This document shows, piece by piece, positions 26,253 to 34,697 of a stretch of 64,000 nucleotides of DNA. Every line of letters begins with the position of its first letter. Position 1 is the stretch's first letter. The translations under genes were made by a program, and so were the position numbers. The notes under the pieces were generated by a model that was given only the letters and a program-made list of their open reading frames with translations, was not told the origin of the DNA and searched no databases. This stretch comes from Desulfomicrobium sp. ZS1 (lineage in GTDB: Bacteria > Desulfobacterota > Desulfovibrionia > Desulfovibrionales > Desulfomicrobiaceae): NCBI RefSeq assembly GCF_024204645.1, contig NZ_CP100351.1:3002001-3066000 (forward strand). The letters run 5' to 3'.

Positions 26253-27284
26253 TTATATTTCCCCTTCCTTGACGAAAAAGCGGACCTGCGACCCCGTGAC
26301 CGAACTGCGGCCCGTGTACAGAAAAACGAGCAGGAAAACGCCCTGCAGGAGTAGCAGCACCGGCACGTTCCACAAGGCGGCAAGCCCATGGCCAAGATTT
26401 GCCGCAACCCCGTGCGCAGACAGGAGCACGGCGGGCGCAAGTCCGTAGAAAACGCTCACTGCGGCCATGATCTGATAGGCGGATATCTTTTGCTCGCCCC
26501 GGTAGTCGGCGCGGAAGAATTCGGAAATCACCCGCCAGACCTGGGTCGCAACCAGCGGCACGATCATGGCCACCGAGAAATTTTCAGCCGCGAAGAAGGC
26601 CATCCCCAGACAGGCGGCGGCGCAATACAGGTAGGCGGTCATGAGCTGCACGGGCACCAGTTCGCGTCCGCAGAGCTCATGGGCGTAGGCCGCTTTCTTG
26701 GTCTGCCCCTGGAAAACGATGTTCCAGCGGTTGAAGATCCCGCGCCACGGTTCGGGCATGGTCTGCACAGGGCGACCGTAGCAGCAGCCGAAACTTAAGC
26801 ACGCCAAGCGTCCCACTCCCTCGCCCACGGCGTAGGCGATGGCCAGGGCCGCAAGAGCCGGCAGAACGGCCCCCTGCCCGGTCAGCGCAACCACGGCCCA
26901 GGCTACGAAGGGGGCCACGACGATGCCCACGAAGGCGGCTCCGCCCACGCTCAAGGTGTTGGGCTTGCCTTCGACCAGCCGCGCCACGATCTTCGCCGCC
27001 GGAATGCACAGCCCGAGCATGCCCGCGACCATAAGCACAAGCCCGGTGATCCCCATGCCCACGGACCCCAGCAGCGCGACAGCAACGGCCGTGGCCAGCG
27101 TGTAGGCCAGGGCGCTCAAGGCTCCGTACCAGGTCAGGTTCAACGCCTGCCACGCGCCGTCCGGATTCTTGAACAGGGGCACGCTGGCCATCATCTGCCA
27201 GCGTTCACCGGGAAGAACCCGCCCGCCCCAGGCGATGAACGCGAAAAGCATGGCCCCGAAACACACAATCAGCACATACTCCAT
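26253..27284 (-). CDS. Lgt-like (prolipoprotein diacylglyceryl transferase family) membrane protein
   Basis: 343 aa with about eight hydrophobic segments. The motif GEGVGRLACLSFGCCYGRPV aligns by eye with the Lgt signature (GRxGNFxNxExxGRP), VPVQLMTAYLYC with HPSQLYE, and RVISEFFRADYRGEQKIS with the Lgt C-terminal RFxxEFFR-SxGQ region. The catalytic-loop Asn and His of true Lgt are replaced, so it may transfer a lipid part to something other than prolipoproteins. It sits between a PS-decarboxylase-like gene and a secreted protein gene, which supports a lipid role. Confidence 0.6.
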   Translation of the reverse strand: MEYVLIVCFGAMLFAFIAWGGRVLPGERWQMMASVPLFKNPDGAWQALNLTWYGALSALAYTLATAVAVALLGSVGMGITGLVLMVAGMLGLCIPAAKIVARLVEGKPNTLSVGGAAFVGIVVAPFVAWAVVALTGQGAVLPALAALAIAYAVGEGVGRLACLSFGCCYGRPVQTMPEPWRGIFNRWNIVFQGQTKKAAYAHELCGRELVPVQLMTAYLYCAAACLGMAFFAAENFSVAMIVPLVATQVWRVISEFFRADYRGEQKISAYQIMAAVSVFYGLAPAVLLSAHGVAANLGHGLAALWNVPVLLLLQGVFLLVFLYTGRSSVTGSQVRFFVKEGEI

Positions 27285-27314
27285 ATTTTCTCCAGCCGGG
27301 CCGAGACGCCCGGG

Positions 27315-28319
27315 TTATGCGTTGGGTCCAAGGATGCGGCCGATGCTCTCACGCACCCGCACGTCCGTTTCCACCCAGGGACGCCCCAGCCAGCTCGAAA
27401 AGCGGCTGCCCGCGTCCCCGCGAAACTGATTGGCGACCAGATCCGGGCTGAATTCGACCCGGCCCGGCTCAAAAATGAGCACATCAAGAGAACTCCCGGG
27501 CCGGTACAGGCTCTTGGGCTGCCCCTTGCGCAGGAAAAGACCGGGACGCATCCGCTCGCACGGCTCGTAGCCGCTGCCCGCATAGGCCTGCACGATCTGG
27601 CCGATCATGAGCGCCGCCACCTCGACCATGGCCACCAGGCCGCAGCCGCTGCCGCCCGGAACATCCGTGTCGATGACCGTGACCGCGCGGCGGTTGCGGG
27701 AAAATGGCGTGACCTCGCTGATCACGGCGGCGGGGTTGCAGGAATGGAAGGCGCCTTCGATCTCGTAGAAATCGCGCACCACCCCGCTGACCGGAGCGTG
27801 ATTGTAATGATACTTGTCCGGGGTGAGGCGAAAGATGGCAAAATCACCGCCCGTGAAGGACCAGACCCAGTTCGGCCGCCCCAGAAACTCCGCAAAGGAG
27901 AAGAACTTGTCCTTGATGAAAAGCACGCTCCCCTGGCTAAGCGACCCCGCAAACATGCGCGAGTCGGCGGGCGAGACCACGTCCAGAGGGTCGTCGCTCA
28001 TGGGCCGAACCTCGTCGTAGCGGATGCGGCGCTCGAAAATACGGCGGGCCGTGGTGTAATAGGATGCGTCCTCCACGCATTCCGAAAGATCGATGCCCAG
28101 ACGCCGGATGAGCGAATTCGCGCCCGAAATGCGCGCCCCCAGCGGCAGGTCGTAGTTCATGAACCCCAAAAGGCTCGATGCGCGGCCCGATACCACGGCA
28201 TTGAACAGGAACGGAGCCCGCTCCCTCACCCGTGAATACAGGTAGCCGATGGCCCGGTCGCAAAAAAGTTCCTCGTCCCGGATCTGCCCGGAATCTCTAG
28301 CTATATACTGATGCGTCAT
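27315..28319 (-). CDS. Phosphatidylserine decarboxylase-like pyruvoyl proenzyme
   Basis: 334 aa from ATG 28319, with GGGA upstream. It has the family pattern: VVSPADSRM (Asp119 of the triad), FRLTPDKYHYNHAPVSG (His171/His174), and RPGSSLDVLIF in place of the LGST cut site, giving predicted cleavage between Gly275 and Ser276 to make the pyruvoyl cofactor. The family turns phosphatidylserine into phosphatidylethanolamine at the inner membrane. It is a longer, divergent member and overlaps the upstream 801-aa gene by 23 bp. Another decarboxylation substrate is possible. Confidence 0.75.
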   Translation of the reverse strand: MTHQYIARDSGQIRDEELFCDRAIGYLYSRVRERAPFLFNAVVSGRASSLLGFMNYDLPLGARISGANSLIRRLGIDLSECVEDASYYTTARRIFERRIRYDEVRPMSDDPLDVVSPADSRMFAGSLSQGSVLFIKDKFFSFAEFLGRPNWVWSFTGGDFAIFRLTPDKYHYNHAPVSGVVRDFYEIEGAFHSCNPAAVISEVTPFSRNRRAVTVIDTDVPGGSGCGLVAMVEVAALMIGQIVQAYAGSGYEPCERMRPGLFLRKGQPKSLYRPGSSLDVLIFEPGRVEFSPDLVANQFRGDAGSRFSSWLGRPWVETDVRVRESIGRILGPNA

Positions 28320-30702
28320 GTTTTTTTCCCATTTTTTGTCCACTCAAGCGGGCATTTTCGCTGTGCATGCCGATGACAAGAAGCAGGAGCTGGATCAGCA
28401 CCGGCCGACACCCGCCCAGCTCGCCCGTGCGTTTCAATTCCGTGCGGGCCTCGCGCGCGAACTCCATGATGTCCCGTCCGCCGAGCAGCGCGGGGAGCCC
28501 GGTGCGGCAGAACTGCGCGGGCAGACATCCGAAATTCTTAACCGTCTCGCAGTCTTCCAGAAGATAATCGAGGGCTTCGGCAAGATGCGAGCGCCGCAAT
28601 TCCCCTCTATAGACCGCCTCAGCCCCCATGTTGAAGTCCTGCGCGCGCAGGGCCAGCGGGGTGCGCGCTCCGGCATGGTCCAGAATGCGCCGGGTCAGCT
28701 TTCCCCCGGCGCCGTGTTCCGGGTCCGTGATGCGGGCGCGCAGATCGCGCAGAAGCTCACCCGCCCCGAAAAGTTCGATCACATCCCGCCCCTCGGATTC
28801 GATGAAATCGAGCAGCGCCATGCGGTACTCCTGCACATGCACGCGCAGGTTGCCCGGATAGCGATGACTGCCCCGGACGCGGGACGCCCTGGATACGAGG
28901 TCGAGCAGCAAGGCGTTGCCCGAATCCCGGCGTACGAAAAAGGTGGGCAGGTTGATGGCCGTGGCAAAAAATATCTGTCGCCGCTCGCTCTCCACTTCCG
29001 GGCTATCGGGAATCGAAGACCGGCTGACGCGGCCGCCGAGCACAAGCTTGCAAGCAAGCGCGCTCAGGAACTGCTGCAAGCGGGCGGCAGGCCGCAGGTC
29101 CGCCTCCAGGGAATCGAAGAGGCTGTAGAACCTGGCCTCGAAACCGGAAAAACCCATCACCCCAAACGAGCGCTGCTTGTAGAGCAGGTAGGTCGACATG
29201 GACTCGTGAAAAACGCCCATGGCTGCAAGGTCGCGCTTCAGCCGCAGGTCGTTGCCGACCTCGCCGTCCAGGGCCGCGCAGCGATGGGTGCTCATGAGTG
29301 TAGTCATGTAATCGAGCAGCCGAAAATCCGGGATGAAATCGCCACGCAGGCCAAAAACCCGGGCGATGGTCCGGTCCATGAGCGGAGGGCCGAAGGGGGT
29401 CAGGGGACGGCCGCAGACTTTAAGCTTGGCCTTCTTCTTCCAGCGCCGCCAGATCATGCGCAGGTGGGTGTAATCAAGCTCGTGCGGCAGGAACCCGAGC
29501 GCCTTTTCCGGATGGAAATCCTCGAAATCCATGCGCATGGGAGCTGCGCTGTAGGTACCGACAAAAAGCGGCAGAAAATGTTCCATGATCTTGATGACCA
29601 GATCGCCCAGATATTTCTCGTCGGCCGCGCCGAAATCGCCGCCGCGCATGAGTTCTCCCAAGCGCTTGCTGCCAAGGGAGATATGCGTCCCGTTGTTGGC
29701 CAGGCAGGTGTTGGAGGTGTTGGGCAGAACGACCAGATTGTTGGCCAGGATACCGGATTCGCGCAGCTTGGCGATGGTGTTCAGCTGACTGCGCGAGAGC
29801 ATGCGGTGGCACAGGCCCATGTATTCCTTCTTGGCCTCGCCCCGGTCCCAGCCCGACAGGCACGGGTTCATGAACAGCTCGCGGTAATGGGCGTCGGGGA
29901 TGATCTCGTTCAGCCGCTTCTGCCGGGCCGGCGGCAACGGGGCGAAGTAGATCATGGCCCGCTGGCCGTGATCCAGCAGCCCGAACCGTTCATTGGCATG
30001 GTCGAGGAGCAGCTGGGACAGCAGGAAACGCTGGCTGGTTTCCCGGGCGATGCCGCGCCCGCCTTCGAACGCCTCGTTCATAGGCGCGGGATAAAAGGAA
30101 AAGGTCTCGGGGGAGGTGTTGTCGTTCAGGAAATGGCCGAGAAAGGATTCCGCCAGCTTGCGCACCTCGGCGCTCACCCCGGACCCGGCCAGATCGGCCA
30201 GGGAGAGCTTCAAAAGATAACTAATGGGGATGCGCAGCCAGTCTTCGCCGTCTTTCACGAAGAAGAAATCCGCGCTGTCTTTCCTGCGCCCGGAGGCCGG
30301 GTCGCTCTTGTCCGCCAGCAGGTCCCGCTCCAGGGTGTGGCGGGCAAAGGAGTTCAGCCGGGTCAAGGGAAAGCGCACCCAGCTGTTTTCCCAGACAGCG
30401 CCCGGCCCGGCCTGCAGATAGCGTTCAAGCTCAAGCAGAGTGTGGCTGGAGGTATCCCCGGCCACGGTGCGGCGGGCCACGTTCTGGTAGAAACTCGATT
30501 CGCGGATGCGTAGCGGCAGATCAACGGATTCCGGGCTGCCCATGACCGCGACCTGGAGTTCGCTTTCGCTTCCGGCCGTGGCGTCGTCAGGGCCAAAAGG
30601 GAGCAGGTCCACTAGGCGGTCGTTCCAGACACCTTCGAATCCCATCTTCCCGGCCAACCGCCCTTCCATGCCCGCCTGCATCATTGTCGTATCGAAAAAC
30701 AT
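28297..30702 (-). CDS. 801-aa conserved-looking protein of unknown function
   Basis: The ATG at 30702 follows AAGGTGGT; two GTG codons just upstream lie inside that ribosome site. The protein is soluble, with no signal peptide or clear membrane segment, mixed alpha/beta, rich in Arg and Leu. A central patch NLVVLPNTSNTCLANNGTH and a GGKLTRRI segment stand out, but no known nucleotide-binding or catalytic motif is evident. It heads the operon with the PS-decarboxylase-like, Lgt-like and secreted proteins, and a Pho box lies 60 bp upstream. A role in lipid or envelope change under phosphate limitation is inference. Confidence 0.7.
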   Translation of the reverse strand: MFFDTTMMQAGMEGRLAGKMGFEGVWNDRLVDLLPFGPDDATAGSESELQVAVMGSPESVDLPLRIRESSFYQNVARRTVAGDTSSHTLLELERYLQAGPGAVWENSWVRFPLTRLNSFARHTLERDLLADKSDPASGRRKDSADFFFVKDGEDWLRIPISYLLKLSLADLAGSGVSAEVRKLAESFLGHFLNDNTSPETFSFYPAPMNEAFEGGRGIARETSQRFLLSQLLLDHANERFGLLDHGQRAMIYFAPLPPARQKRLNEIIPDAHYRELFMNPCLSGWDRGEAKKEYMGLCHRMLSRSQLNTIAKLRESGILANNLVVLPNTSNTCLANNGTHISLGSKRLGELMRGGDFGAADEKYLGDLVIKIMEHFLPLFVGTYSAAPMRMDFEDFHPEKALGFLPHELDYTHLRMIWRRWKKKAKLKVCGRPLTPFGPPLMDRTIARVFGLRGDFIPDFRLLDYMTTLMSTHRCAALDGEVGNDLRLKRDLAAMGVFHESMSTYLLYKQRSFGVMGFSGFEARFYSLFDSLEADLRPAARLQQFLSALACKLVLGGRVSRSSIPDSPEVESERRQIFFATAINLPTFFVRRDSGNALLLDLVSRASRVRGSHRYPGNLRVHVQEYRMALLDFIESEGRDVIELFGAGELLRDLRARITDPEHGAGGKLTRRILDHAGARTPLALRAQDFNMGAEAVYRGELRRSHLAEALDYLLEDCETVKNFGCLPAQFCRTGLPALLGGRDIMEFAREARTELKRTGELGGCRPVLIQLLLLVIGMHSENARLSGQKMGKKHDASVYS

Positions 30703-30761
30703 GCGCACCACCTTGTTTCACTGCCTTGAACATATATATATGAAGGGGATGCGAAGAATCC

Positions 30762-30779
30762 GTGACCGGACAGTGACAG
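30762..30779 (-). promoter_or_regulatory. Pho-box-like repeat for the lipid-gene operon
   Basis: On the minus strand CTGTCAC-TGTC-CGGTCAC shows two heptamers 11 bp apart, the PhoB spacing, 60 bp before the 801-aa gene. An AT-rich TATATATA tract near 30732-30740 could be the -10 region. Confidence 0.65.
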
Positions 30780-30811
30780 CCTTGCCAGCCCTTTGTGGCG
30801 GACGGTCAGGA

Positions 30812-30829
30812 CTGTCACCCAAACGTCAC
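30812..30829 (+). promoter_or_regulatory. Pho-box-like repeat for dedA
   Basis: CTGTCAC-CCAA-ACGTCAC on the plus strand has the same 11-bp period, 44 bp before the DedA gene. With the minus-strand box it makes a back-to-back arrangement in one 170-bp intergenic region. Confidence 0.6.
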
Positions 30830-30873
30830 GGCGCTGCCACGGGCATGCGTGAAGTTCGCGGCAAGGAAGGGTC

Positions 30874-31422
30874 ATGGAGATGAACACCATTGCCCAATAC
30901 GGTCCTATGGCCATCGCGCTAGGCGCTTTCGTGGAAGGGGAGACGGCGGTGCTTCTGGGCGGGGCGGGGCTGGCGCTGGGGCTGTTCGATTTCTGGACCG
31001 TGGTGGGAGCTGCCTTTGCGGGCAGCATGGCCGGAGACCAATTCTTTTTCTGGCTCGGCAGGCTCAAAGGATCCGCCTATCTTGCGGGGCATCCGCGCTT
31101 CGGGGCCAAGCTCGCCCGCGTCGGCAGCCTGCTGCTGCGCCACCGCCTGCCGCTCCTTGGCACCTACCGCTTCATCTACGGCATGCGCGGGGTCGTCCCC
31201 TTTGCCTTTGGCGTGTCGGACCTCTGCTGGCGCTTCTTCCTTGCCGCCAACCTGTTCACGGCAACGCTATGGTCGCTCTTCATCACCCTGCTCGGGCTTC
31301 ATGCCGGAAAATTCCTGGCCGATCCGTCCATCGTCGCAAGACTGCCCCTGCTCGGCGCGGGCGCGGCCCTGCTTTTCGGACTGGGGATGCTGGTGCGCGG
31401 ACGAATCAAGGCCCGGTCCTGA
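30874..31422 (+). CDS. DedA family (VTT domain) membrane protein
   Basis: 182 aa, typical DedA size, with about five hydrophobic segments. It carries the signatures EGETAVLLGGAGLALG (F/E-xxxP-type entry), AGDQFFFWLGR, and the conserved R-x-G/R motif in TYRFIYGMRGVVPFAFG. DedA proteins act in membrane lipid turnover; some are flippases or scramblases for phospholipids or undecaprenyl phosphate. AAGGAAGGG precedes the start. Its position opposite the PS-decarboxylase-like operon, with Pho boxes for both, fits a shared lipid role. Confidence 0.85.
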   Translation: MEMNTIAQYGPMAIALGAFVEGETAVLLGGAGLALGLFDFWTVVGAAFAGSMAGDQFFFWLGRLKGSAYLAGHPRFGAKLARVGSLLLRHRLPLLGTYRFIYGMRGVVPFAFGVSDLCWRFFLAANLFTATLWSLFITLLGLHAGKFLADPSIVARLPLLGAGAALLFGLGMLVRGRIKARS

Positions 31423-31469
31423 ACGCGGCGGGTCTGCCGGGTTCCGCGCCATCGACGCAGAATGGAGAT

Positions 31470-32741
31470 TCAGGACGCGCTCTCCGGGGAGACAACAAGC
31501 GCGGGCGCGGCCTGCGGTGGCGCGAAGCGCGCCAGTTTTTCCGTGCGCATGGGTTTGGTGCCGTCAAAGAAATCGCAGGCCATGTAGTAGCGCAGGTCGG
31601 AAAACCAGAGGCCGGGCAGATCCGGACGGGACGAGAACCTGCGCAGCACTTCAAGCGGATTGGAGAGCGCCATCCCGAAGGGACCGAGCAACTCGGACGG
31701 GTCGCGGAAGCATTCCCAGTCGCAGCGCCGACAGACCGGCTCGCCGCCCGGCAAATCCGTAAGCTCCCAGAAAGGGCCGAGGTCCTCCGCGCTGCGGTAG
31801 CCGCACGGATAGGCATGCCCGGCCGTGGCATCCACGAAAAAGAAGTCCAGGCCTCCGCGACAGGCGTACGTTTGCCCGCCTTCCCCATCCGTCTGCCGCA
31901 CAAGGGCGTCCAGTGAGGACAGCGGCGTGAAGAGGCGAATGCGCGACCTGAAGTCCGGCACGACATCCTTGAGCGCCAGCAACATGGCCCTTTTCTCCTC
32001 GGGGCTGAAACGGATGAAGGAATCCGAGGATGTGGCCTGGTAAACGGCACGATCTTCATCACTCATGGGGTAGCAACAATTGGCGATAGTGAAACCAAGG
32101 TTCGTCGCAAACGTGAAAAAACGGGTGAAGGCCTCGAAAAAGCCCTGCTGAAATCCGTGCGCATCAAAAGGGCCGTGCAAGGCCGGAATATGACCGCCGC
32201 AAAGACGGTTGATACCCAGATTGACCGAAGGGTAAAGGCCGCTCTGGTGAAAAATGGGCAACGCCTTGGCCATGCCCCGCACCACGCCGGGCAGGCCACG
32301 GTTTGTCTCATGGATGTCCGAGTCGCTGGAATCGAGGCTGATCCAGAAATTGCGGATGCCGCTCTCGAGCAATTCATCGGCCGTGCGGCGCATGCGGTCC
32401 TCAAAATCCGAGGCCTCGTGGCGCTGAAAGATAAAGCCGTTGGTGCCGGTGCGAATGTAGGGGATGCCGAGCTTTTTGGCGCTGCGGATCATGCCGGTCA
32501 GACGCGGCAGATCAAGCAGAGGTTCGCCTCCGGTAAACGAAACGGCCTGCATGCCAAGCCTGGCCACAGTATCGAGAATGCGGTCCACGACCTCCGGGTC
32601 GAGACTGTGGCGGGCAAAGGAATGATCGATGCTCATGCCGCATTGCACGCACCGCGCATTGCAGCGGGTCGTGATCTGGATCACGGCCTGGCCGGGAAGT
32701 CGTCCCCGGAACAGGGCGCGACAGGTGGAAAGAAACTTCAT
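31470..32741 (-). CDS. Radical SAM enzyme with C-terminal Cys-rich (SPASM-like) region
   Basis: 423 aa from ATG 32741, preceded by CAGGAG. The cluster motif CNARCVQC (CxxxCxxC) lies near residue 26, followed by the SAM-binding FTGGEPLLD. The C-terminal part has CRGGLDFFF, PCGYRS and CRRCDWECFRD, which could bind a second iron-sulfur cluster as in SPASM proteins that modify peptides or act in cofactor making. The substrate is unknown. It starts 46 bp after the HU-like gene and may be the last gene of the GAK-type operon. Confidence 0.8.
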   Translation of the reverse strand: MKFLSTCRALFRGRLPGQAVIQITTRCNARCVQCGMSIDHSFARHSLDPEVVDRILDTVARLGMQAVSFTGGEPLLDLPRLTGMIRSAKKLGIPYIRTGTNGFIFQRHEASDFEDRMRRTADELLESGIRNFWISLDSSDSDIHETNRGLPGVVRGMAKALPIFHQSGLYPSVNLGINRLCGGHIPALHGPFDAHGFQQGFFEAFTRFFTFATNLGFTIANCCYPMSDEDRAVYQATSSDSFIRFSPEEKRAMLLALKDVVPDFRSRIRLFTPLSSLDALVRQTDGEGGQTYACRGGLDFFFVDATAGHAYPCGYRSAEDLGPFWELTDLPGGEPVCRRCDWECFRDPSELLGPFGMALSNPLEVLRRFSSRPDLPGLWFSDLRYYMACDFFDGTKPMRTEKLARFAPPQAAPALVVSPESAS

Positions 32742-32787
32742 GCAAAACTCCTGCGGGCCTAAAAACCCAGGAATGCCGGGCCCAGGT

Positions 32788-33198
32788 TCATGAATTGAGA
32801 AGCTCCCGGAGTACCTTGCCCGTCTTGAAATGAATCCGCCGGCGAGCCGGAATAGTGATGGTTTCCCCGGTGCGCGGGTTCCGCCCCATGCGCGCGGCAT
32901 GGAGCATCACGGAAAAGGAACCAAGCCCCGGCAAAGAGAGTCCTTGGCCTTGGGCCAGAGCTTCGCGGATGATCGCGTAGAAGGCCTTTTGCGGGGAAGA
33001 ATGGGAGTCCTGGGTCGTATGGGACAAATGGGACGTATGTTCTGCTGTGAGTTCCGTATTTTCATACGTCTCGTTTATCTCATTCGCCTCATGAGACTCA
33101 TTCACTTCATTCGTCACATTGGTCTCATAGGTCCCATTCGTCCCATTTTCTTCCGCCTGCGGCTCTTCCTTCAGCTCATTTTTTTTTTGCTTCGTCAC
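32788..33198 (-). CDS. HU-like DNA-binding protein with Asn/Thr/Glu-rich N-terminal tail
   Basis: 136 aa if started at the GTG 33198, which has no clear ribosome site and overlaps the amphi-Trp gene by 23 bp. Residues 1-65 are a low-complexity tail (TNGTYETNVTNEVNE type), encoded by degenerate short repeats. Residues about 68-136 match the arm and dimer region of HU/IHF: LSLPGLGSFSV, ARMGRNPRTGETITIPARR, IHFKTGKVLRELL. The N-terminal helix of HU is shortened. An A10 run at 33179-33188 could allow slippage from the amphi-Trp frame (see findings). Confidence 0.75.
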   Translation of the reverse strand: MTKQKKNELKEEPQAEENGTNGTYETNVTNEVNESHEANEINETYENTELTAEHTSHLSHTTQDSHSSPQKAFYAIIREALAQGQGLSLPGLGSFSVMLHAARMGRNPRTGETITIPARRRIHFKTGKVLRELLNS

Positions 33199-33487
33199 CC
33201 AGTGGGCTCGAAGGCAAAACCGGAGCTTGCTGTTGCGTCGCCACAGGGGTCAGCGGCTGCATTTTGTTCGGCACCCAGGAAAGCTTGAGCTCAAGCTTCT
33301 CCTTGTCGCTTTTCTGCTTGATTTCGAGCTCCGCCTCGATGCTGTCCGAAGGCCGCAGGATGAGGGGCCGCTCTTCATTGTCGAGAATGAGTGTGCCCTG
33401 CCTTAGGCCCGCGAGTACGGTTTCCAGATACGCGACCAGATCATCCCTGGTCATGATGTTCTTGGATTTGAGCTTGTCTTTACCCAT
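33176..33487 (-). CDS. Amphi-Trp domain protein of the GAK-type cluster
   Basis: 103 aa with AGGAGG before the start. The domain (about 12-75) has TRDDLVAYLETVLAGLRQG, ILRPSD and ELEIKQKSDKEKLELKLSW, ending in the conserved tryptophan that names the family. Function is unknown; such domains occur in one or more copies in GAK clusters. Its last codons are three AAA lysines in an A10 tract followed directly by TGA. It lies 19 bp after the CofD-like gene. Confidence 0.75.
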   Translation of the reverse strand: MGKDKLKSKNIMTRDDLVAYLETVLAGLRQGTLILDNEERPLILRPSDSIEAELEIKQKSDKEKLELKLSWVPNKMQPLTPVATQQQAPVLPSSPLGDEAKKK

Positions 33488-33506
33488 AAAATCCTCCTTT
33501 TAAGTA

Positions 33507-34697
33507 TCACGCCAGGGAAATGAGAGCCTGGCAGAGCAGATGCGGGTCGATGGCGCCGGTATTCGTGTCGGTCAGGGGAGTTTTAATGATCTGGATACCC
33601 AGCGAAGCCAGCTCCCGCTGCGGATTTTTCGTGTCCGCATAGGTCACGGACGGATCAAGCAGGACAAAATCGAGAACATCGCTGATGGCGATGCTGTCCG
33701 GGGCGTCGGCCCGCAGGTGACGCAGCAGGGTCCGGACCTGGCCCGCCAGAGACAGCCCGATCGATTCGGGGTCTTCGAACGTGTTCGGAATGAACACCTT
33801 GGGACAGGGCGTCTGACTCACGGCCTGCCCGACTCCGCGGGGCAGCAGGTTGGCGACGATGGAGCTGTAAAAACTGCCCACCGGGTAGCAGATGAGGTCC
33901 GCGCCCTGGATGGCTCTTCGGATCTTGTCGCGGATGAGCGGCCGCACCGGGGCGTTGCCCTTGGCCGGATCGACAAGGGACAGCTCGGACACGGCGCGGG
34001 TCAGAGGGGGAGTCTCCTTGCCGGTCAGCAGGTGCTGTCCGACGAGATGCCCCCCGCCCTCCAGCACGGCCCGAAGTTGCAGGTTGGAATTGATCAGCAG
34101 GCGAACTTCCCCTCGCACCTGAACCAGCTTGGAATAGATGTAGACAATGGGGTCGATGTGCCGCCTGTTCTCGAGATACCCGGCGGTCAGGATGAGGTTG
34201 CCGACGCTCGCCCCGCGTAGGTCGAAATCCGGGCCAATGGATTTCTCGAAGAGCTGCAGGTGATGGCGGATGATCTTGCGCATGGGATCCGACACCCGGG
34301 TGATGAGCGGGTGACTGCCCCCGACCAGGGCGGAGAGTTCGTCCTGCAGCTGTTCCGGACTGGCGGTCCTCGGCAGGCGGTGGGCAAAAAGCTCGAAAAT
34401 TTCTGGGTATCCGTGCAGGGTGCGATCGGCCAGGGCCATGAGCCGATTGCGCAGGTCGCCCACGGCCGGCATGTCGAAATAGCGCCGCAGCACGGCCGAA
34501 CTGCCGCCCGAATCAAACGGCGTGACCAGATGCACGGAGTTGTGGGTGTATCCGACCAGGGCCTGGCTGGTTTCCTTCAGCGCCGTGCCTCCGGTGAAAA
34601 ACAGGATTCGCGGCCCCAGGTCCGGGCTGCGCTGCGCCCTGGCCACGCGCACCGGATCAGGGACATTGACCTCCCGGGTGACCCGTATCGCCGTCAT
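33507..34697 (-). CDS. CofD-like (YvcK-related) protein of the GAK-type system
   Basis: 396 aa. The N-terminal TGGTALKETSQAL and PFDSGGSSAVLRRYF match the phosphate/nucleotide-binding start of CofD/YvcK proteins; LRGASVGNLILTAGYL and YPVGSFYSSIVANLLP are further family motifs. CofD itself moves a 2-phospho-L-lactate group, but this subgroup is uncharacterised. Its start overlaps the kinase stop by 4 bp (ATGA), so it is translationally coupled within the cluster. Confidence 0.82.
   Translation of the reverse strand: MTAIRVTREVNVPDPVRVARAQRSPDLGPRILFFTGGTALKETSQALVGYTHNSVHLVTPFDSGGSSAVLRRYFDMPAVGDLRNRLMALADRTLHGYPEIFELFAHRLPRTASPEQLQDELSALVGGSHPLITRVSDPMRKIIRHHLQLFEKSIGPDFDLRGASVGNLILTAGYLENRRHIDPIVYIYSKLVQVRGEVRLLINSNLQLRAVLEGGGHLVGQHLLTGKETPPLTRAVSELSLVDPAKGNAPVRPLIRDKIRRAIQGADLICYPVGSFYSSIVANLLPRGVGQAVSQTPCPKVFIPNTFEDPESIGLSLAGQVRTLLRHLRADAPDSIAISDVLDFVLLDPSVTYADTKNPQRELASLGIQIIKTPLTDTNTGAIDPHLLCQALISLA

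Noticed and set aside
26252-26440. Longer start for the secreted protein
   Set aside because: The extension is Cys/Arg-rich nonsense-like sequence antisense in character and overlaps the Lgt-like gene; GTG 26251 gives a proper signal peptide.
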